Positions 7,645 through 16,355 of a stretch of DNA of 50,743 nucleotides are shown here, one piece after another. The stretch comes from Prevotella sp. (GTDB taxonomy: Bacteria > Bacteroidota > Bacteroidia > Bacteroidales > Dysgonomonadaceae): contig JAISSD010000287.1 in the NCBI GenBank assembly GCA_031273295.1, forward strand, positions 1-50,743. The letters are read 5' to 3'. Each line of letters starts with the position of its first letter. The stretch's first letter is position 1. A program made the position numbers and the translations under genes. The notes beneath the pieces are model-generated. The model worked only from the letters and a program-made list of their open reading frames with translations. It did not search any database and was not told where the DNA came from.

Positions 7645-8361
7645 ATGAAGATAGATATATGGTCGGATATAGCCTGCCCGTATTGTTATATAGGAAAGCG
7701 GAAACTGGAAATGGCATTAAGCCGCTTTCCCTATAAAGATAATATTGAACTTGTGTGGCACAGCTATGAACTGGACCCTGATTTGCCCCAAAAGGCGTCG
7801 GAGTCCAATATCTACAGCTACTTTGCCGGCAAACACAATACAAGTGTGGACGAAGCCCGTGAAACAATGGCCAATACGGCAAAACTGGCGAAAGAAGCGG
7901 GCTTGAATTTCGATTACGACAATCTTGTTGTTGCCAATACGTCCGGCGCCCTCCGCCTGGTAAAACTGGCGGATGAATCAAACCTGGCTACCGAAGCGGA
8001 AGAAGCGCTGTTCGATGCTTACTTTGTGAAAGGAGAAGATATCAGTAATAAAAATACCCTTGTGAAATTAGGCGCACAAACAGGGCTAAAGGAAAATGCC
8101 ATCATGGAAATGCTGGACAGCGACAACTATCTTGACAAGATCAAAGAAGATACCGAATATGGCGAAAACGAACTTGATCTGGAATATATTCCGTTTTATG
8201 TATTCAACAACAACCGGATAGTACAAGGCTCTATCCCGGTTGAAGACTATCTCGAAGTCCTGACCAGATCCTACGCCGAATGGGAGCAAAACGGAGCGCC
8301 TTCCGGAAAAGGAGAAATTATCGGCGGGCGATCCTGTTCCATAGACGGGGTTTGCAGCTAA
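7645..8361 (+). CDS. DsbA-family oxidoreductase, FrnE-like
   Basis: This 238-residue protein is of the thioredoxin-fold DsbA superfamily, FrnE/2-hydroxychromene-2-carboxylate isomerase branch. It begins MKIDIWSDIACPYCYIGKRK with a CPYC redox motif at residues 11-14. SGALRLVKLADE (about 95-106) and the late VP/IP loop (YIPFYVFNNNRIVQGSIP, about 177-194) are also typical. No signal peptide is present, so it is cytoplasmic. I chose the ATG at 7645 because the family starts there; an ATG 13 codons upstream adds an unusual tail. A cysteine pair lies in the C-terminal tail (GRSCSIDGVC). Its substrate is unknown. Confidence 0.9.
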   Translation: MKIDIWSDIACPYCYIGKRKLEMALSRFPYKDNIELVWHSYELDPDLPQKASESNIYSYFAGKHNTSVDEARETMANTAKLAKEAGLNFDYDNLVVANTSGALRLVKLADESNLATEAEEALFDAYFVKGEDISNKNTLVKLGAQTGLKENAIMEMLDSDNYLDKIKEDTEYGENELDLEYIPFYVFNNNRIVQGSIPVEDYLEVLTRSYAEWEQNGAPSGKGEIIGGRSCSIDGVCS

Positions 8362-8373
8362 AAAACAAACCGA

Positions 8374-9765
8374 GTGAAAAGACTTTTACATCCTGTTATG
8401 TATATATCGTTGTTCTTTGCGGTTCTTGCCTGCTCAAACGACGATGATCTTTCTTCCGGCGGGAAGCTTGTATTTTCATCGGATACAATCAGTTTCGACA
8501 CTGTGTTTACCGGTATCGGTTCTGCGACCAGGCAGTTCAAAATATATAACAAAAACAGCAAATCGCTTGTCATAGGATCAATAGAACTGATGAATTCCGC
8601 AAAAAGCGGATTCGGAATGAACATTGACGGAGAAAAGGCTGCAAAACTGACTCATGTGGAAATTCTGAAAAAGGATAGCCTGTTCGGTTTCATAGAGGTC
8701 GCCGTTAATCCTTCAGAAGCCGAAAATCCTTTATTGATACGCGATTCCATCAGGTTTGAAACAAACGGAAACATACAATACCTGCAACTTGAAGCCGTAG
8801 GGCAAAATGTATATGTATGGAAAGGCGAAAGGATCACCAAAGATTCGGTAATTACCGGTAAAAAACCGCTTCTGGTCTATGATTCCATAGTCGTCAACAA
8901 AGGAGTTACCGCTACTGTGGAAGAAGGGACAAGGATTTTCTTCCGGAATAATGCTTCCATCCGGATACACGGTACTCTGAAAGCTAAGGGCGCAATACAT
9001 AAACCCGTGATTTTCAGAGGAGACCGTTTCGACAGGATTGGAGCCGGTATTCCTTATGATAATGTACCCGGACAATGGGAAGGGGTGTATTTTTACCCCG
9101 AAAGCCACGGCAACCACCTGGAGAATATAAACATACGGAACGCCGCAAAGGGCATGACATTTTACGCATCCGGTATACAGTATAAAAAAGCCGCTCTTGT
9201 AAATACGGTTGTACAAAACACATCGGAATACGGCATATTGTCTGTAAATTGCAATATTGACGCAGGAAATTGCTTGCTGGTCAACTCAAAAGGCGCCGCC
9301 CTGACATTAATCGGCGGCGAATATTCATTTTTGCATTGCACCATTGCCAATTATTTCAGGTGGTCGGCAAGGACTACCGAGAGCCTGATGATACGCGGCA
9401 ACAAAGAGACGCCTCTGACTAAATGCGATATTGTCAATTCCATCGTCTATGGCTCTGCAAATAAAGAGATTAAGATGGATATGATTCCCGGAGCCGCGTT
9501 CAATCTCCGGTTTATAAACTGTCTGATAAAAGGAACCGAAACGTCCTCTTCTTGTTTTGAACATATAATATGGAACAAGGATCCTTTGTTCAAGGACTTG
9601 AATACCGGAGGCATTTATTCTTGCAACTTCGAATTGCAAGAGCTTTCTCCGGCTATAGACAAAGGAGACAAGGCGTATTCGCATACTCTGCCTTTCGATT
9701 TGAAAGGACAATCCCGGCTAAATGACTCTAATCCCGATACAGGCTGCTATGAATGGAACAGGTAA
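8374..9765 (+). CDS. Lipoprotein with right-handed beta-helix
   Basis: This 463-residue protein begins with a signal peptide ending in a lipobox (FFAVLAC, cysteine at about residue 20), followed by SNDDD, an acidic stretch like the Bacteroidetes lipoprotein export signal. That suggests a surface-exposed lipoprotein. After an Ig-like domain (about 30-145), repeats of the kind found in parallel beta-helix proteins (GVTATVEEGTRIFFRNNASIRIHG; ENINIRNAAKGM; LVNTVVQNTSEYGI) cover about 165-440. It starts with GTG, 12 nt after the frnE-like gene, and overlaps the next gene by 17 nt. The ligand is unknown. Confidence 0.8.
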   Translation: MKRLLHPVMYISLFFAVLACSNDDDLSSGGKLVFSSDTISFDTVFTGIGSATRQFKIYNKNSKSLVIGSIELMNSAKSGFGMNIDGEKAAKLTHVEILKKDSLFGFIEVAVNPSEAENPLLIRDSIRFETNGNIQYLQLEAVGQNVYVWKGERITKDSVITGKKPLLVYDSIVVNKGVTATVEEGTRIFFRNNASIRIHGTLKAKGAIHKPVIFRGDRFDRIGAGIPYDNVPGQWEGVYFYPESHGNHLENINIRNAAKGMTFYASGIQYKKAALVNTVVQNTSEYGILSVNCNIDAGNCLLVNSKGAALTLIGGEYSFLHCTIANYFRWSARTTESLMIRGNKETPLTKCDIVNSIVYGSANKEIKMDMIPGAAFNLRFINCLIKGTETSSSCFEHIIWNKDPLFKDLNTGGIYSCNFELQELSPAIDKGDKAYSHTLPFDLKGQSRLNDSNPDTGCYEWNR

Positions 9766-10795
9766 ACGGATCAAGGCGCTCCTTGTAGCAATTATACTGT
9801 TGGCTTCCTGCTTGCCCGCCGGCGCACAGGAGAATTTCCGCGTTATGTTCTATAATGTGGAAAACATGTATGATACGAAGGATAATCCCGACACGCATGA
9901 TGACGACTTCACGCCGGGCGGGCAATTGCACTGGACCAACCGCCGATATTGGAAAAAGCTGAATGATATAAGCAAAGTCATATCATCTGTCGGCGGGAAG
10001 TATCCGCCGGCTTTGATCGGCGTCTGCGAAGTTGAAAATGATTCGGTATTGTTTGACCTGACAAAAAGGGCTGATCTGAGAAAACACAAGTACGAATATA
10101 TAATAACCAAATCGAAAGACGGCAGAGGCTCGAATGTCGCCTTGCTCTATCAACGGGACCAAATAAAGATAACAAGCAAAAAATTTTATACCCCCGTTCT
10201 GAAATCAAACGCCCTGAAAACCACCCGGGATATACTGCATGTCACAGGCAAAGTCGTCAACGACGAAATACTGGATATATTTGTATGCCATTTTCCGTCG
10301 CGGCGCGACGGAATCAGCAGGACAAGGCCCGACCGCATCCAATGCGCGGAACTTCTGAAGCAAAAAACGGATAGTATTTTCCGCATTCGCAAAAAAGCGA
10401 ATATCATTATCATGGGCGACTTCAACGATTACCCGAATGACACAAGCCTGTCCGAAATCCTTGCCGCGCACGGGCTTACAGGCTCTATTTCAGACAGAAG
10501 GCTATATAATATGTTTTATCACCGCGTACACGAGAAAAATGCGGGATCATACAAATACAGAGGGAAATGGAATTTCCTGGACCAGTTCATCGTAAGCGGT
10601 AATTTGCTAAGCCCCTCTTCCGGGATTTCCATAAAAGGCAAGGAAGCGCATGTCTATTCCGCGGCTTTCCTTTTGCACGATGACAATAAAAAGTATGGCG
10701 GCCAAAAGCCGTTCCGCACTTATTCGGGATTTAAATACCCGGGCGGTTACAGTGACCATCTGCCTGTTTATATGGATTTGATCATTAAAAACTAA
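9749..10795 (+). CDS. Secreted endonuclease/exonuclease/phosphatase-family enzyme
   Basis: This 348-residue protein (from the ATG at 9749) has a signal peptide (KALLVAIILLASCLPAGA) and the complete EEP fold: FRVMFYNVENMYDT near the N-terminus, PALIGVCEVEN with the metal-binding glutamate, GRGSNVALLY, FVCHFPSRRDG, IIMGDFNDYPND with the catalytic Asp-Asn pair, and GGYSDHLPVYMDL with the final Asp-His. It is probably a periplasmic or secreted Mg-dependent nuclease or phosphodiesterase. It overlaps the preceding lipoprotein gene by 17 nt, so the two likely form an operon and may act together at the envelope. The substrate cannot be told. Confidence 0.88.
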   Translation: MNGTGKRIKALLVAIILLASCLPAGAQENFRVMFYNVENMYDTKDNPDTHDDDFTPGGQLHWTNRRYWKKLNDISKVISSVGGKYPPALIGVCEVENDSVLFDLTKRADLRKHKYEYIITKSKDGRGSNVALLYQRDQIKITSKKFYTPVLKSNALKTTRDILHVTGKVVNDEILDIFVCHFPSRRDGISRTRPDRIQCAELLKQKTDSIFRIRKKANIIIMGDFNDYPNDTSLSEILAAHGLTGSISDRRLYNMFYHRVHEKNAGSYKYRGKWNFLDQFIVSGNLLSPSSGISIKGKEAHVYSAAFLLHDDNKKYGGQKPFRTYSGFKYPGGYSDHLPVYMDLIIKN

Positions 10796-11316
10796 TGTTT
10801 CGCCTTTCTATTTAATACACTGACAAACAGGTAATGAGTCCCCTATCATTTTCATGCAGCACGCATAATAGTAACACGGGGAGTGTGGTATTTCAATGAG
10901 CGGCTTGAGGGGGATGTTACATAAGAGGTTGAGGGGATGTATGATATTCCATTGCTACCGAGGTTGTTTTGTTTATTGGAATTAGGTAAAAACGAGGTTT
11001 TTATACTCCAAAATTTTTAATGCAAAGAATCCGCAAAATCTGCAAAGGAAATTCTTTGTGTCCTTTGTGATACGCTACTGAGGTTGTTTTGTTGGAAAAA
11101 TTAGGTGGAAATGAGGTTTTTTACCATATACCATCCATGCACAAAACCATGCCATGCACGGTATAAATGGATTTGGCGCCCTTTGTGATACGCTTTGTGT
11201 CCTTTGTGTTAAATGAATTTGGCCATTCTTTTTTTGCAGTGCGACAATTTGAAAAGCCATGTCAACAAGTACTCTTCTGTCGACATGGCATATACTTGCA
11301 AGCAGATATCGCGCAC
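10796..11316. repeat. Non-coding repeat mosaic B
   Basis: No gene is supported. The order of repeats mirrors mosaic A: 10830-10864 equals 5630-5664, 10902-10962 resembles 5728-5788, and 10998-11080 resembles 5890-5990. After these come an inverted 'catgcacaaaaccatgcc' block near 11140 and CTTTGTG runs to about 11215. The shared order shows that the whole cassette was duplicated, not just short motifs. Confidence 0.8.
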
Positions 11317-12774
11317 TTATTTCGCCGGGATATTCTTTAATATTTCCAATAAAAACGCCCACCATTTCTCTACGGACGGTATATTTACCTTTTCGTTAGG
11401 AGAATGAGCCTCCCTGATTGTAGGGCCGCACGAAATCATATCCAGACGAGGGTATTTCTCCAGAAACAGCCCGCATTCGAGGCCGGCGTGGATTGCCATT
11501 ATCTTTGCCTCTTTGCCGAATAGCCTCCTGTAAGCATCCCTGGCTACTCCCAACACTTTGGAATCCGGATTTGGCTTCCATCCCGGATAACCCGCCAAAT
11601 GTTCAACTTTCGCCTTGGCCAGTGTGAATACGGCATTCACCATATTTCCCGCATCATCTTTCAATGAGTTTGTCGAACTTCTCTGGCTTGTGGTCACTTC
11701 GATGATGTTTCCTTCCTTCATCTTCACCGAAGCCAGATTTGTGGACGTCTCCACCAATCCCGGTATTTCAAAGCTCATGCCCAGTACGCCGTGAGGGCAG
11801 GCGTACAATACATTCAGCAAGTTGTTTGCAGTATCCTTGTCTATCACAAAAGAAGGCGCATCGGTAGATTCGACTGTTATTTCCAGCTTCGGATCTATGT
11901 ATTTCAGTTCCGCCTCGATTTCCGGAGCCAGCGTATTCAGTTCCATTATCACTTCTTCCTTTCTGTTATAAGGAACTCCGGCTATAGCACAGGCTTCGCG
12001 TGCGATGGCATTATGAAGATTTCCTCCATTGATTTCGGCCAGGGATAAATCATATTTTCTGCCGAGCGTCCACAGGTAGCGGGTCAGTATCTTGTTTGCA
12101 TTACCCAAGCCTTTATGGATCTCGGAACCGGAATGCCCTCCTTTCAGTTTTTTCACTTCTGTCCTGAACCAAAAGTAATCGGCCGGCACGGCATCCGGCC
12201 TGTAATTGAATGTGGCGATCGAGATTTTACCTCCGGCGCATCCTATATATATTTCGCCCTCTTCTTCAGTATCCAGATTGATGAGGATATCCCCGTTCAG
12301 AAAGTCTTTGCTCAAGGCATAAGCTCCTGTAAGGCCGGTTTCTTCGTCTACGGTAAACAGGCATTCCAGTTTTCCGTGTTCTATCGTATCCGACGCCAGG
12401 ATCGCCAAAGCCGCCGCGACTCCGATACCGTTATCAGCGCCGAGTGTGGTTCCGTTTGCTCTCAACCAGTCGTTTTCCACAATTGTTTCTATCGGGTCAT
12501 TATCAAAGTCATGGACAGTAGCGCCGTTTTTCTCGCATACCATGTCTACATGCCCTTGAAGTATGACGGTCTGCAGATTCTCTTTGCCTTTAGTGGCAGG
12601 CTTGGTAACAAGCACATTCCCTGCATCATCTTTCTTCGCCTCCAAATTATGCTTTTTCGCAAAATCAAGCAGATAAGCGGTTATTTTACCTTCCTTCTTC
12701 GACGGGCGCGGGATTTGGCTTATTTCATGGAAGTAATTCCACACAGCGCCGGGCTTTAAATCTTTTATTGTCAT
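11317..12774 (-). CDS. pepD: Aminoacyl-histidine dipeptidase (M20 family)
   Basis: This 485-residue protein is a cytosolic PepD-type dipeptidase that hydrolyses Xaa-His and related dipeptides with two zinc ions. Metal and catalytic residues are in place: GHVDMVCEK (His75, Asp77), TTLGADNGIG (Asp114), DEETGLTG (Glu144-Glu145), LDTEEEGEIYIGCAGG, GGHSGSEIHKGLGNA, and HAGLECG with GPTIREAHSPNE near the C-terminus. The length is normal. It stands alone on the minus strand; a 14-bp palindrome (12791-12804) lies just upstream of its start. Confidence 0.95.
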   Translation of the reverse strand: MTIKDLKPGAVWNYFHEISQIPRPSKKEGKITAYLLDFAKKHNLEAKKDDAGNVLVTKPATKGKENLQTVILQGHVDMVCEKNGATVHDFDNDPIETIVENDWLRANGTTLGADNGIGVAAALAILASDTIEHGKLECLFTVDEETGLTGAYALSKDFLNGDILINLDTEEEGEIYIGCAGGKISIATFNYRPDAVPADYFWFRTEVKKLKGGHSGSEIHKGLGNANKILTRYLWTLGRKYDLSLAEINGGNLHNAIAREACAIAGVPYNRKEEVIMELNTLAPEIEAELKYIDPKLEITVESTDAPSFVIDKDTANNLLNVLYACPHGVLGMSFEIPGLVETSTNLASVKMKEGNIIEVTTSQRSSTNSLKDDAGNMVNAVFTLAKAKVEHLAGYPGWKPNPDSKVLGVARDAYRRLFGKEAKIMAIHAGLECGLFLEKYPRLDMISCGPTIREAHSPNEKVNIPSVEKWWAFLLEILKNIPAK

Positions 12775-12790
12775 ATTCCGTTAATTTTTT

Positions 12791-12804
12791 AGTAGATATC
12801 TACT
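12791..12804. promoter_or_regulatory. Perfect 14-bp palindrome upstream of pepD
   Basis: AGTAGATATCTACT lies 17 nt before the pepD start codon. It could be an operator or a leader hairpin. A second palindrome, AAAGATATATCTTT, lies at 12900-12913. Confidence 0.4.
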
Positions 12805-12906
12805 TTGTTTAGTAATAGCATATAAAATTATACAGATAACAGATAAAAAGCAATTTTTTTGCATCTTTTAAAGGTTTTAATGCAATGTTTTTTTAACATA
12901 AAGATA

Positions 12907-12944
12907 TATCTTTGCCAAGTCGTTCTAAAAAAAGGATATATTTG
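12907..12944 (+). promoter_or_regulatory. Two candidate -7 boxes upstream of the OmpH-like gene
   Basis: TATCTTTG (12907-12914) and TATATTTG (12937-12944) both match TAnnTTTG. The TTTG ending the first box lies 22 nt ahead of the second box, not the ideal 19. Either could drive the gene at 13010. Confidence 0.45.
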
Positions 12945-13009
12945 TATCCGTATCTTGTATGGACAAACTTTCTTTATTAAAAAAAGATTAACTAAATGCA
13001 ATTAAATAA

Positions 13010-13696
13010 ATGAAGAATATCTCTAAGGAAGAAAAAGAAATATGCGACACGCGCTCGTCGGGAACAAATCGGTTCGGGCTAGCCGGAATGCATTATGTTA
13101 TTAACGGCGTATTCGCAGTTGCAATAATCGTTTTGTTTATTTTGTTTTTTACGCTTGATAAAAAAGGTACGGAAGAAGGAAGCGCGTCTTTACAATTTGC
13201 TGAAGGCGATTCCACAGGCGTATTATCCATCGCTTATGTCAATGTGGATTCTTTACTGCTCAACTACAACTATGCGAAAGACGCGAACGATGTTTTAATG
13301 AAAGAGTATAACAGTTCCAACGCGACATTGAACAAGAAACAAAGACAGTTTGAAGCGGAAGTAGCCGATTTTCGCAAGAAAATTGAAAATAACGCGTTCT
13401 TAAGCCAGGAGCGCGCCCAGCTGGAACAAACCCGTATACAGAAGTTGGAAACCGACCTTCACGCTACGGCAGAACGCTTGCAGGACGAATATGTGAGAAA
13501 GCAGGCAAAAGTTACCGCCGAGATAACCGACTCGGTACGCATGTGCCTGAAAGATTACAACAAGAAAGCGAAGTATCAGATAATTTTCAGTAATACGGGA
13601 TTGGATAATATCCTGTTGGCTAAAGATTCTTACGATATAACAAAAGATGTGATACAATTGCTCAACAGCCGCTACAAACAGGAAAACGCCAGGTAA
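13010..13696 (+). CDS. OmpH/Skp-family protein, membrane-anchored
   Basis: This 228-residue protein has an N-terminal cytoplasmic tail, one membrane segment (INGVFAVAIIVLFILFF, about 31-47) and then a Skp/OmpH domain: IAYVNVDSLLLNYNYAKDANDVLMKEY (about 73-99), a long coiled coil (about 100-175) and the closing strand YQIIFSNTGLDNILLAKDSYDITKDVI. Skp-like proteins are periplasmic holdases for outer-membrane proteins; here a membrane anchor replaces a cleavable signal peptide. It stands alone between pepD and aroE. Confidence 0.85.
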   Translation: MKNISKEEKEICDTRSSGTNRFGLAGMHYVINGVFAVAIIVLFILFFTLDKKGTEEGSASLQFAEGDSTGVLSIAYVNVDSLLLNYNYAKDANDVLMKEYNSSNATLNKKQRQFEAEVADFRKKIENNAFLSQERAQLEQTRIQKLETDLHATAERLQDEYVRKQAKVTAEITDSVRMCLKDYNKKAKYQIIFSNTGLDNILLAKDSYDITKDVIQLLNSRYKQENAR

Positions 13697-13903
13697 CAGC
13701 TATTGATGACATGGAAACGGGATAATTGCCGAATGGCGTTGTCCTTTTTTTATACTTCTTTGTTTTATGGTCAGGAAACCGTTTAGGCATGAGAAATAAA
13801 CAACTATGACAGTATATGTCGAAATGATTGTATTTTGCAATGCTTGCATCCTGTAGAGATACATCCCTGCTGTTACAGGTTATTTATTTTTCATCGCTTA
13901 AAT

Positions 13904-14022
13904 TTTCAGGTCGGTTTTCAGGTCGGTTTTCAGGTCGGTTTTTCTTTTGTGAAGCGACAATAGCGGGCTGTCGGAGCCAGATAAAGGGGTAAACCGACCT
14001 GAAAATAAAACCGGCCTGAAAA
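13904..14022. repeat. Inverted array of the 12-mer ttcaggtcggtt
   Basis: Three direct copies of ttcaggtcggtt (13904-13940) face inverted copies aaccgacctgaa and a variant (aaccggcctgaa) at 13992-14020. The two arms could fold into a large hairpin with a loop of about 50 nt. The same 12-mer, in the aaccgacctgaa direction, forms the KTDLKTDPKTDP-coding array inside the AlbA_2 gene at 26039-26092. Confidence 0.75.
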
Positions 14023-14060
14023 TGAATGAAAGGCAGGAAACAAGCGATTGTTATTCCCGC

Positions 14061-14153
14061 ATGAAACGAGCATGCAAAACTTGCTCAAAGAGCATGAACA
14101 TGTTGCGAGTTCCATGTGACCTTAAAAAAACAAATTATGTACACATGAAAATA
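14061..14153 (+). repeat. Peptide-like repeat, copy 1
   Basis: This stretch and 17287-17399 are similar in DNA and keep similar translations in the same frame: both open MKRACK and share a later (R/Q)VP...LK.TNY..MK motif. It may be a fragment of a once-coding sequence or a conserved leader. The frame continues into aroE by chance and is not annotated as a gene. Confidence 0.5.
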
Positions 14154-14199
14154 TTCGTGGAAAATTCAACCATGTTCTCAAATTTAATACAGTTACACT

Positions 14200-14943
14200 A
14201 TGGATCTATATGGAATAGTAGGAAATTCGCTGGCTCATTCCTTTTCTCCCCGTTATTTTACCGGGAAATTTGCGAAAGAGAATATTGATGCGGAATATGT
14301 AAAATTCGAGATTCCGGATATTTCTTTATTTCCGGATATAGTAAACTCGCATGCAAATCTTAAGGGTATGAACGTGACCATACCTTACAAGGAAAAGATC
14401 ATTCAATACCTGGACGAACTCGACCCGCCGGCAAAAGAACTTGGAGCGGTAAATGTCATAAAGTTCTTGCGGGATGGCGACAGGGTCAGGCTGGCCGGAT
14501 ACAATTCCGATATTATCGGTTTTCGGAACTCCATCGGGCCTTCGATAGATCGGAATATTCATCGCAAGGCATTGATACTGGGAACAGGAGGCGCTTCCAA
14601 AGCCGTGGCCGGAGGACTGCGAAGCCTTGGGCTGGACTTTACCTGTGTTTCCCGTACACCAAAAGCAGGACAACTGGCCTACCGGGATCTGGACGAAAGT
14701 ACATTCAATGAATATACGGTAATCGTAAACGCGTCGCCGCTGGGCACATTTCCGAATGTCGACGAAGCTCCGGATATTCCTTATCAATATTTGACTTCCG
14801 GTTGTTTATTGTATGACCTGGTCTACAATCCCGCCGAAACGAAATTTTTAAGGCTCGGTAAAGAAAGGGGTTCCAAGGTGAAAAACGGTTCGGAAATGCT
14901 CGAATTGCAGGCTCTTGCAGCCTGGGATATATGGAACGGATAA
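14200..14943 (+). CDS. aroE: Shikimate dehydrogenase
   Basis: This 247-residue enzyme reduces 3-dehydroshikimate to shikimate with NADPH in aromatic amino acid synthesis. The shikimate-binding NSLAHSFSP lies at about 9-17, the catalytic lysine is in NVTIPYKEK (Lys64), the catalytic aspartate in YNSD (Asp104), and the NADP loop is GTGGAS (128-133). Further support is NASPLGTFP, the YDLVYNP motif and the C-terminal GSEMLELQALAAW. It is slightly short but complete, as is usual in Bacteroidales. A bidirectional terminator separates it from the convergent SPOR gene. Confidence 0.96.
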   Translation: MDLYGIVGNSLAHSFSPRYFTGKFAKENIDAEYVKFEIPDISLFPDIVNSHANLKGMNVTIPYKEKIIQYLDELDPPAKELGAVNVIKFLRDGDRVRLAGYNSDIIGFRNSIGPSIDRNIHRKALILGTGGASKAVAGGLRSLGLDFTCVSRTPKAGQLAYRDLDESTFNEYTVIVNASPLGTFPNVDEAPDIPYQYLTSGCLLYDLVYNPAETKFLRLGKERGSKVKNGSEMLELQALAAWDIWNG

Positions 14944-14945
14944 AT

Positions 14946-14977
14946 AAAAAAGCCCGGACAATTCCGGGTTCTTTTTT
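14946..14977. terminator. Bidirectional terminator between aroE and the SPOR gene
   Basis: A GC-rich stem (CCCGG...CCGGG) is flanked by AAAAAA on the left and TTTTTT on the right. It can end both the aroE transcript and the convergent SPOR-gene transcript. Confidence 0.8.
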
Positions 14978-15000
14978 CTATTCTTGCGATTACTGTCCGG

Positions 15001-15930
15001 CTATTTCCTTTTGGAATAGAGCCAGGCGGTTTCAAATTCAGGATTCTCCTTTCTGAAAGTATCAAGAAAAGATTCGGCCAGGGTTTTATCATCAAAGGAA
15101 GATATGTATATCCTGTATCTATCCCCTCCTTCCACAATATCCGCGTCCTCGAAGCCGTAACTTTTAATTTTAGAGAGCAGTTTGTCCGCTTTCCCGATTG
15201 TGTTTTCGCCTCCGACAATAATATAATAGGTACGTACAGATTTTGTATTGACCGGGCTGTCGTCGCTTGCAACATCAGCCGGCTTGATACTATCCGCCGG
15301 CATGCCGGTTTTTTCCGGTTCCTTGTGCAGGTACGACAGAGAACTTGTGACTGTCGATATAAAATCCGCGTTTTGAATAACCCTGTTATTGCTATCCTTG
15401 ATATGAATGGGCGTCATAAAAAGGACAACCGCAGCTACGGCGGCGGCTATGCTTCCTATAGTATATTTCAAGGAAGTATCTCTTCTGGCCCTGACGCTCA
15501 TCTTGTCTATCTCGGCAAGCTGTTTTATTCCGGCAGGATATAACCCGAAAAACGCAGGCCATGCAAACGTCTTGCTTCGGACAAAAGTAATATTCATCCC
15601 GTTATCGGACGTCAATGAGCCTAGATTGCCACAGGGAACCGTTTTGCCGTTTTTCAGTTCCTTTTTGATTGCTGCGACAAACTCTTTGATCTTTTTGCAA
15701 GCGGCGTTATAGGATATATTTTCATCCTTAACGATACAGGACGCTATAATACCGTCATCATGACTCAATTCGGCATTAAAAACAATATTGTGTTTTGGCG
15801 GATCTATTTCACCGGTGGATAAAAAGATTGCCGGTTCCATATTTAAAATGAAGCCTCCAAAATCCGGTATGATAACACAATTGTGTATGGGAAGTGAAAA
15901 TTCCAGGTATTTAAATATTGTTTTTTCCAT
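15001..15930 (-). CDS. HU-CCDC81 and SPOR domain protein
   Basis: This 309-residue protein has the Bacteroidetes-specific build of two N-terminal HU-CCDC81-type domains (LPIHNCVIIPDFGGFILNMEPA, about 14-35; NISYNAACKKIKEFVAAIKKELKNGKTV, about 71-98), one membrane segment (about 155-175) and a C-terminal SPOR domain (TYYIIVGGENTIGKADKLLSKIKSYG to the end). SPOR domains bind denuded peptidoglycan at division sites, so it probably links the cytoplasm or nucleoid to septal peptidoglycan. The order is as expected for the family and nothing is missing. The convergent neighbour is aroE. Confidence 0.9.
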   Translation of the reverse strand: MEKTIFKYLEFSLPIHNCVIIPDFGGFILNMEPAIFLSTGEIDPPKHNIVFNAELSHDDGIIASCIVKDENISYNAACKKIKEFVAAIKKELKNGKTVPCGNLGSLTSDNGMNITFVRSKTFAWPAFFGLYPAGIKQLAEIDKMSVRARRDTSLKYTIGSIAAAVAAVVLFMTPIHIKDSNNRVIQNADFISTVTSSLSYLHKEPEKTGMPADSIKPADVASDDSPVNTKSVRTYYIIVGGENTIGKADKLLSKIKSYGFEDADIVEGGDRYRIYISSFDDKTLAESFLDTFRKENPEFETAWLYSKRK

Positions 15931-16329
15931 ATTGCAAAGATAAGCATAAGCGGGATATTTTTTGCAGTTAAAAATGAAATTTTATTATTCAAATCTTATA
16001 ACTATCTGAATTTCATACGAATATGGTTTTGAATTTCACCCGGCATATGGAAGGCTTTCAGACTTGGTCTGACGGCTATGCCCTACGGGATAGAACACCG
16101 CAAAACTCAATCACCCCGGCATATCTTGTTATACACCGCGCACGGCATGGTTTTGTGCATGGAAAGTATATGGTAAAAAAACGCATGGTATGCCGCGTGA
16201 AGTATAAATTGTTTATTTCTCATGTCCAAGCGGGCTAAACGATAAAATTTCCGGCAAATAAAGATCCGTTTTTTAGAACCAAAGATCTTTATTGACTAAA
16301 ATTTAAACGGTTTATTGATCTAAAAACGC
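15931..16329. other. Intergenic region with mosaic repeats upstream of gmhA
   Basis: The stretch 16070-16230 is a mosaic of dispersed repeats: a 'ccctacgggatagaacaccg' segment akin to 16990-17060, the 'gcacggcatggttttgtgca' block near 16140, and 'ttgtttatttctcatgtcc' (16209-16227). An open frame at 16023-16238 reads through them and is not supported as a gene. Confidence 0.6.
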
Positions 16330-16337
16330 TAATTTTG
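16330..16337 (+). promoter_or_regulatory. -7 box of the first gmhA
   Basis: TAATTTTG matches TAnnTTTG. No good TTTG is found 19 nt upstream. The box lies so close to the gene that the TTG at 16335 cannot be the start codon; this argues for the ATG at 16347 or 16356. Confidence 0.5.
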
Positions 16338-16355
16338 TACAAAACAATGACGAAC

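Larger units (their letters stand above)
13697..14199. other. Intergenic repeats upstream of aroE
   Basis: This gap holds a 'ggcatgagaaataaacaa' repeat (13786-13803), a 'gcatcctgtagagatacatccc' fragment (about 13846), an inverted array of the 12-mer ttcaggtcggtt (13904-14022) and a peptide-like repeat (14061-14153) that recurs in the leader of the polysaccharide operon. No complete gene is supported. Confidence 0.6.

Noticed and set aside
14022-14288. 88-codon frame overlapping the aroE start
   Set aside because: The second half is aroE DNA in another frame; only the repeated peptide-like part (14061-14153) is of interest and it is listed as a repeat.
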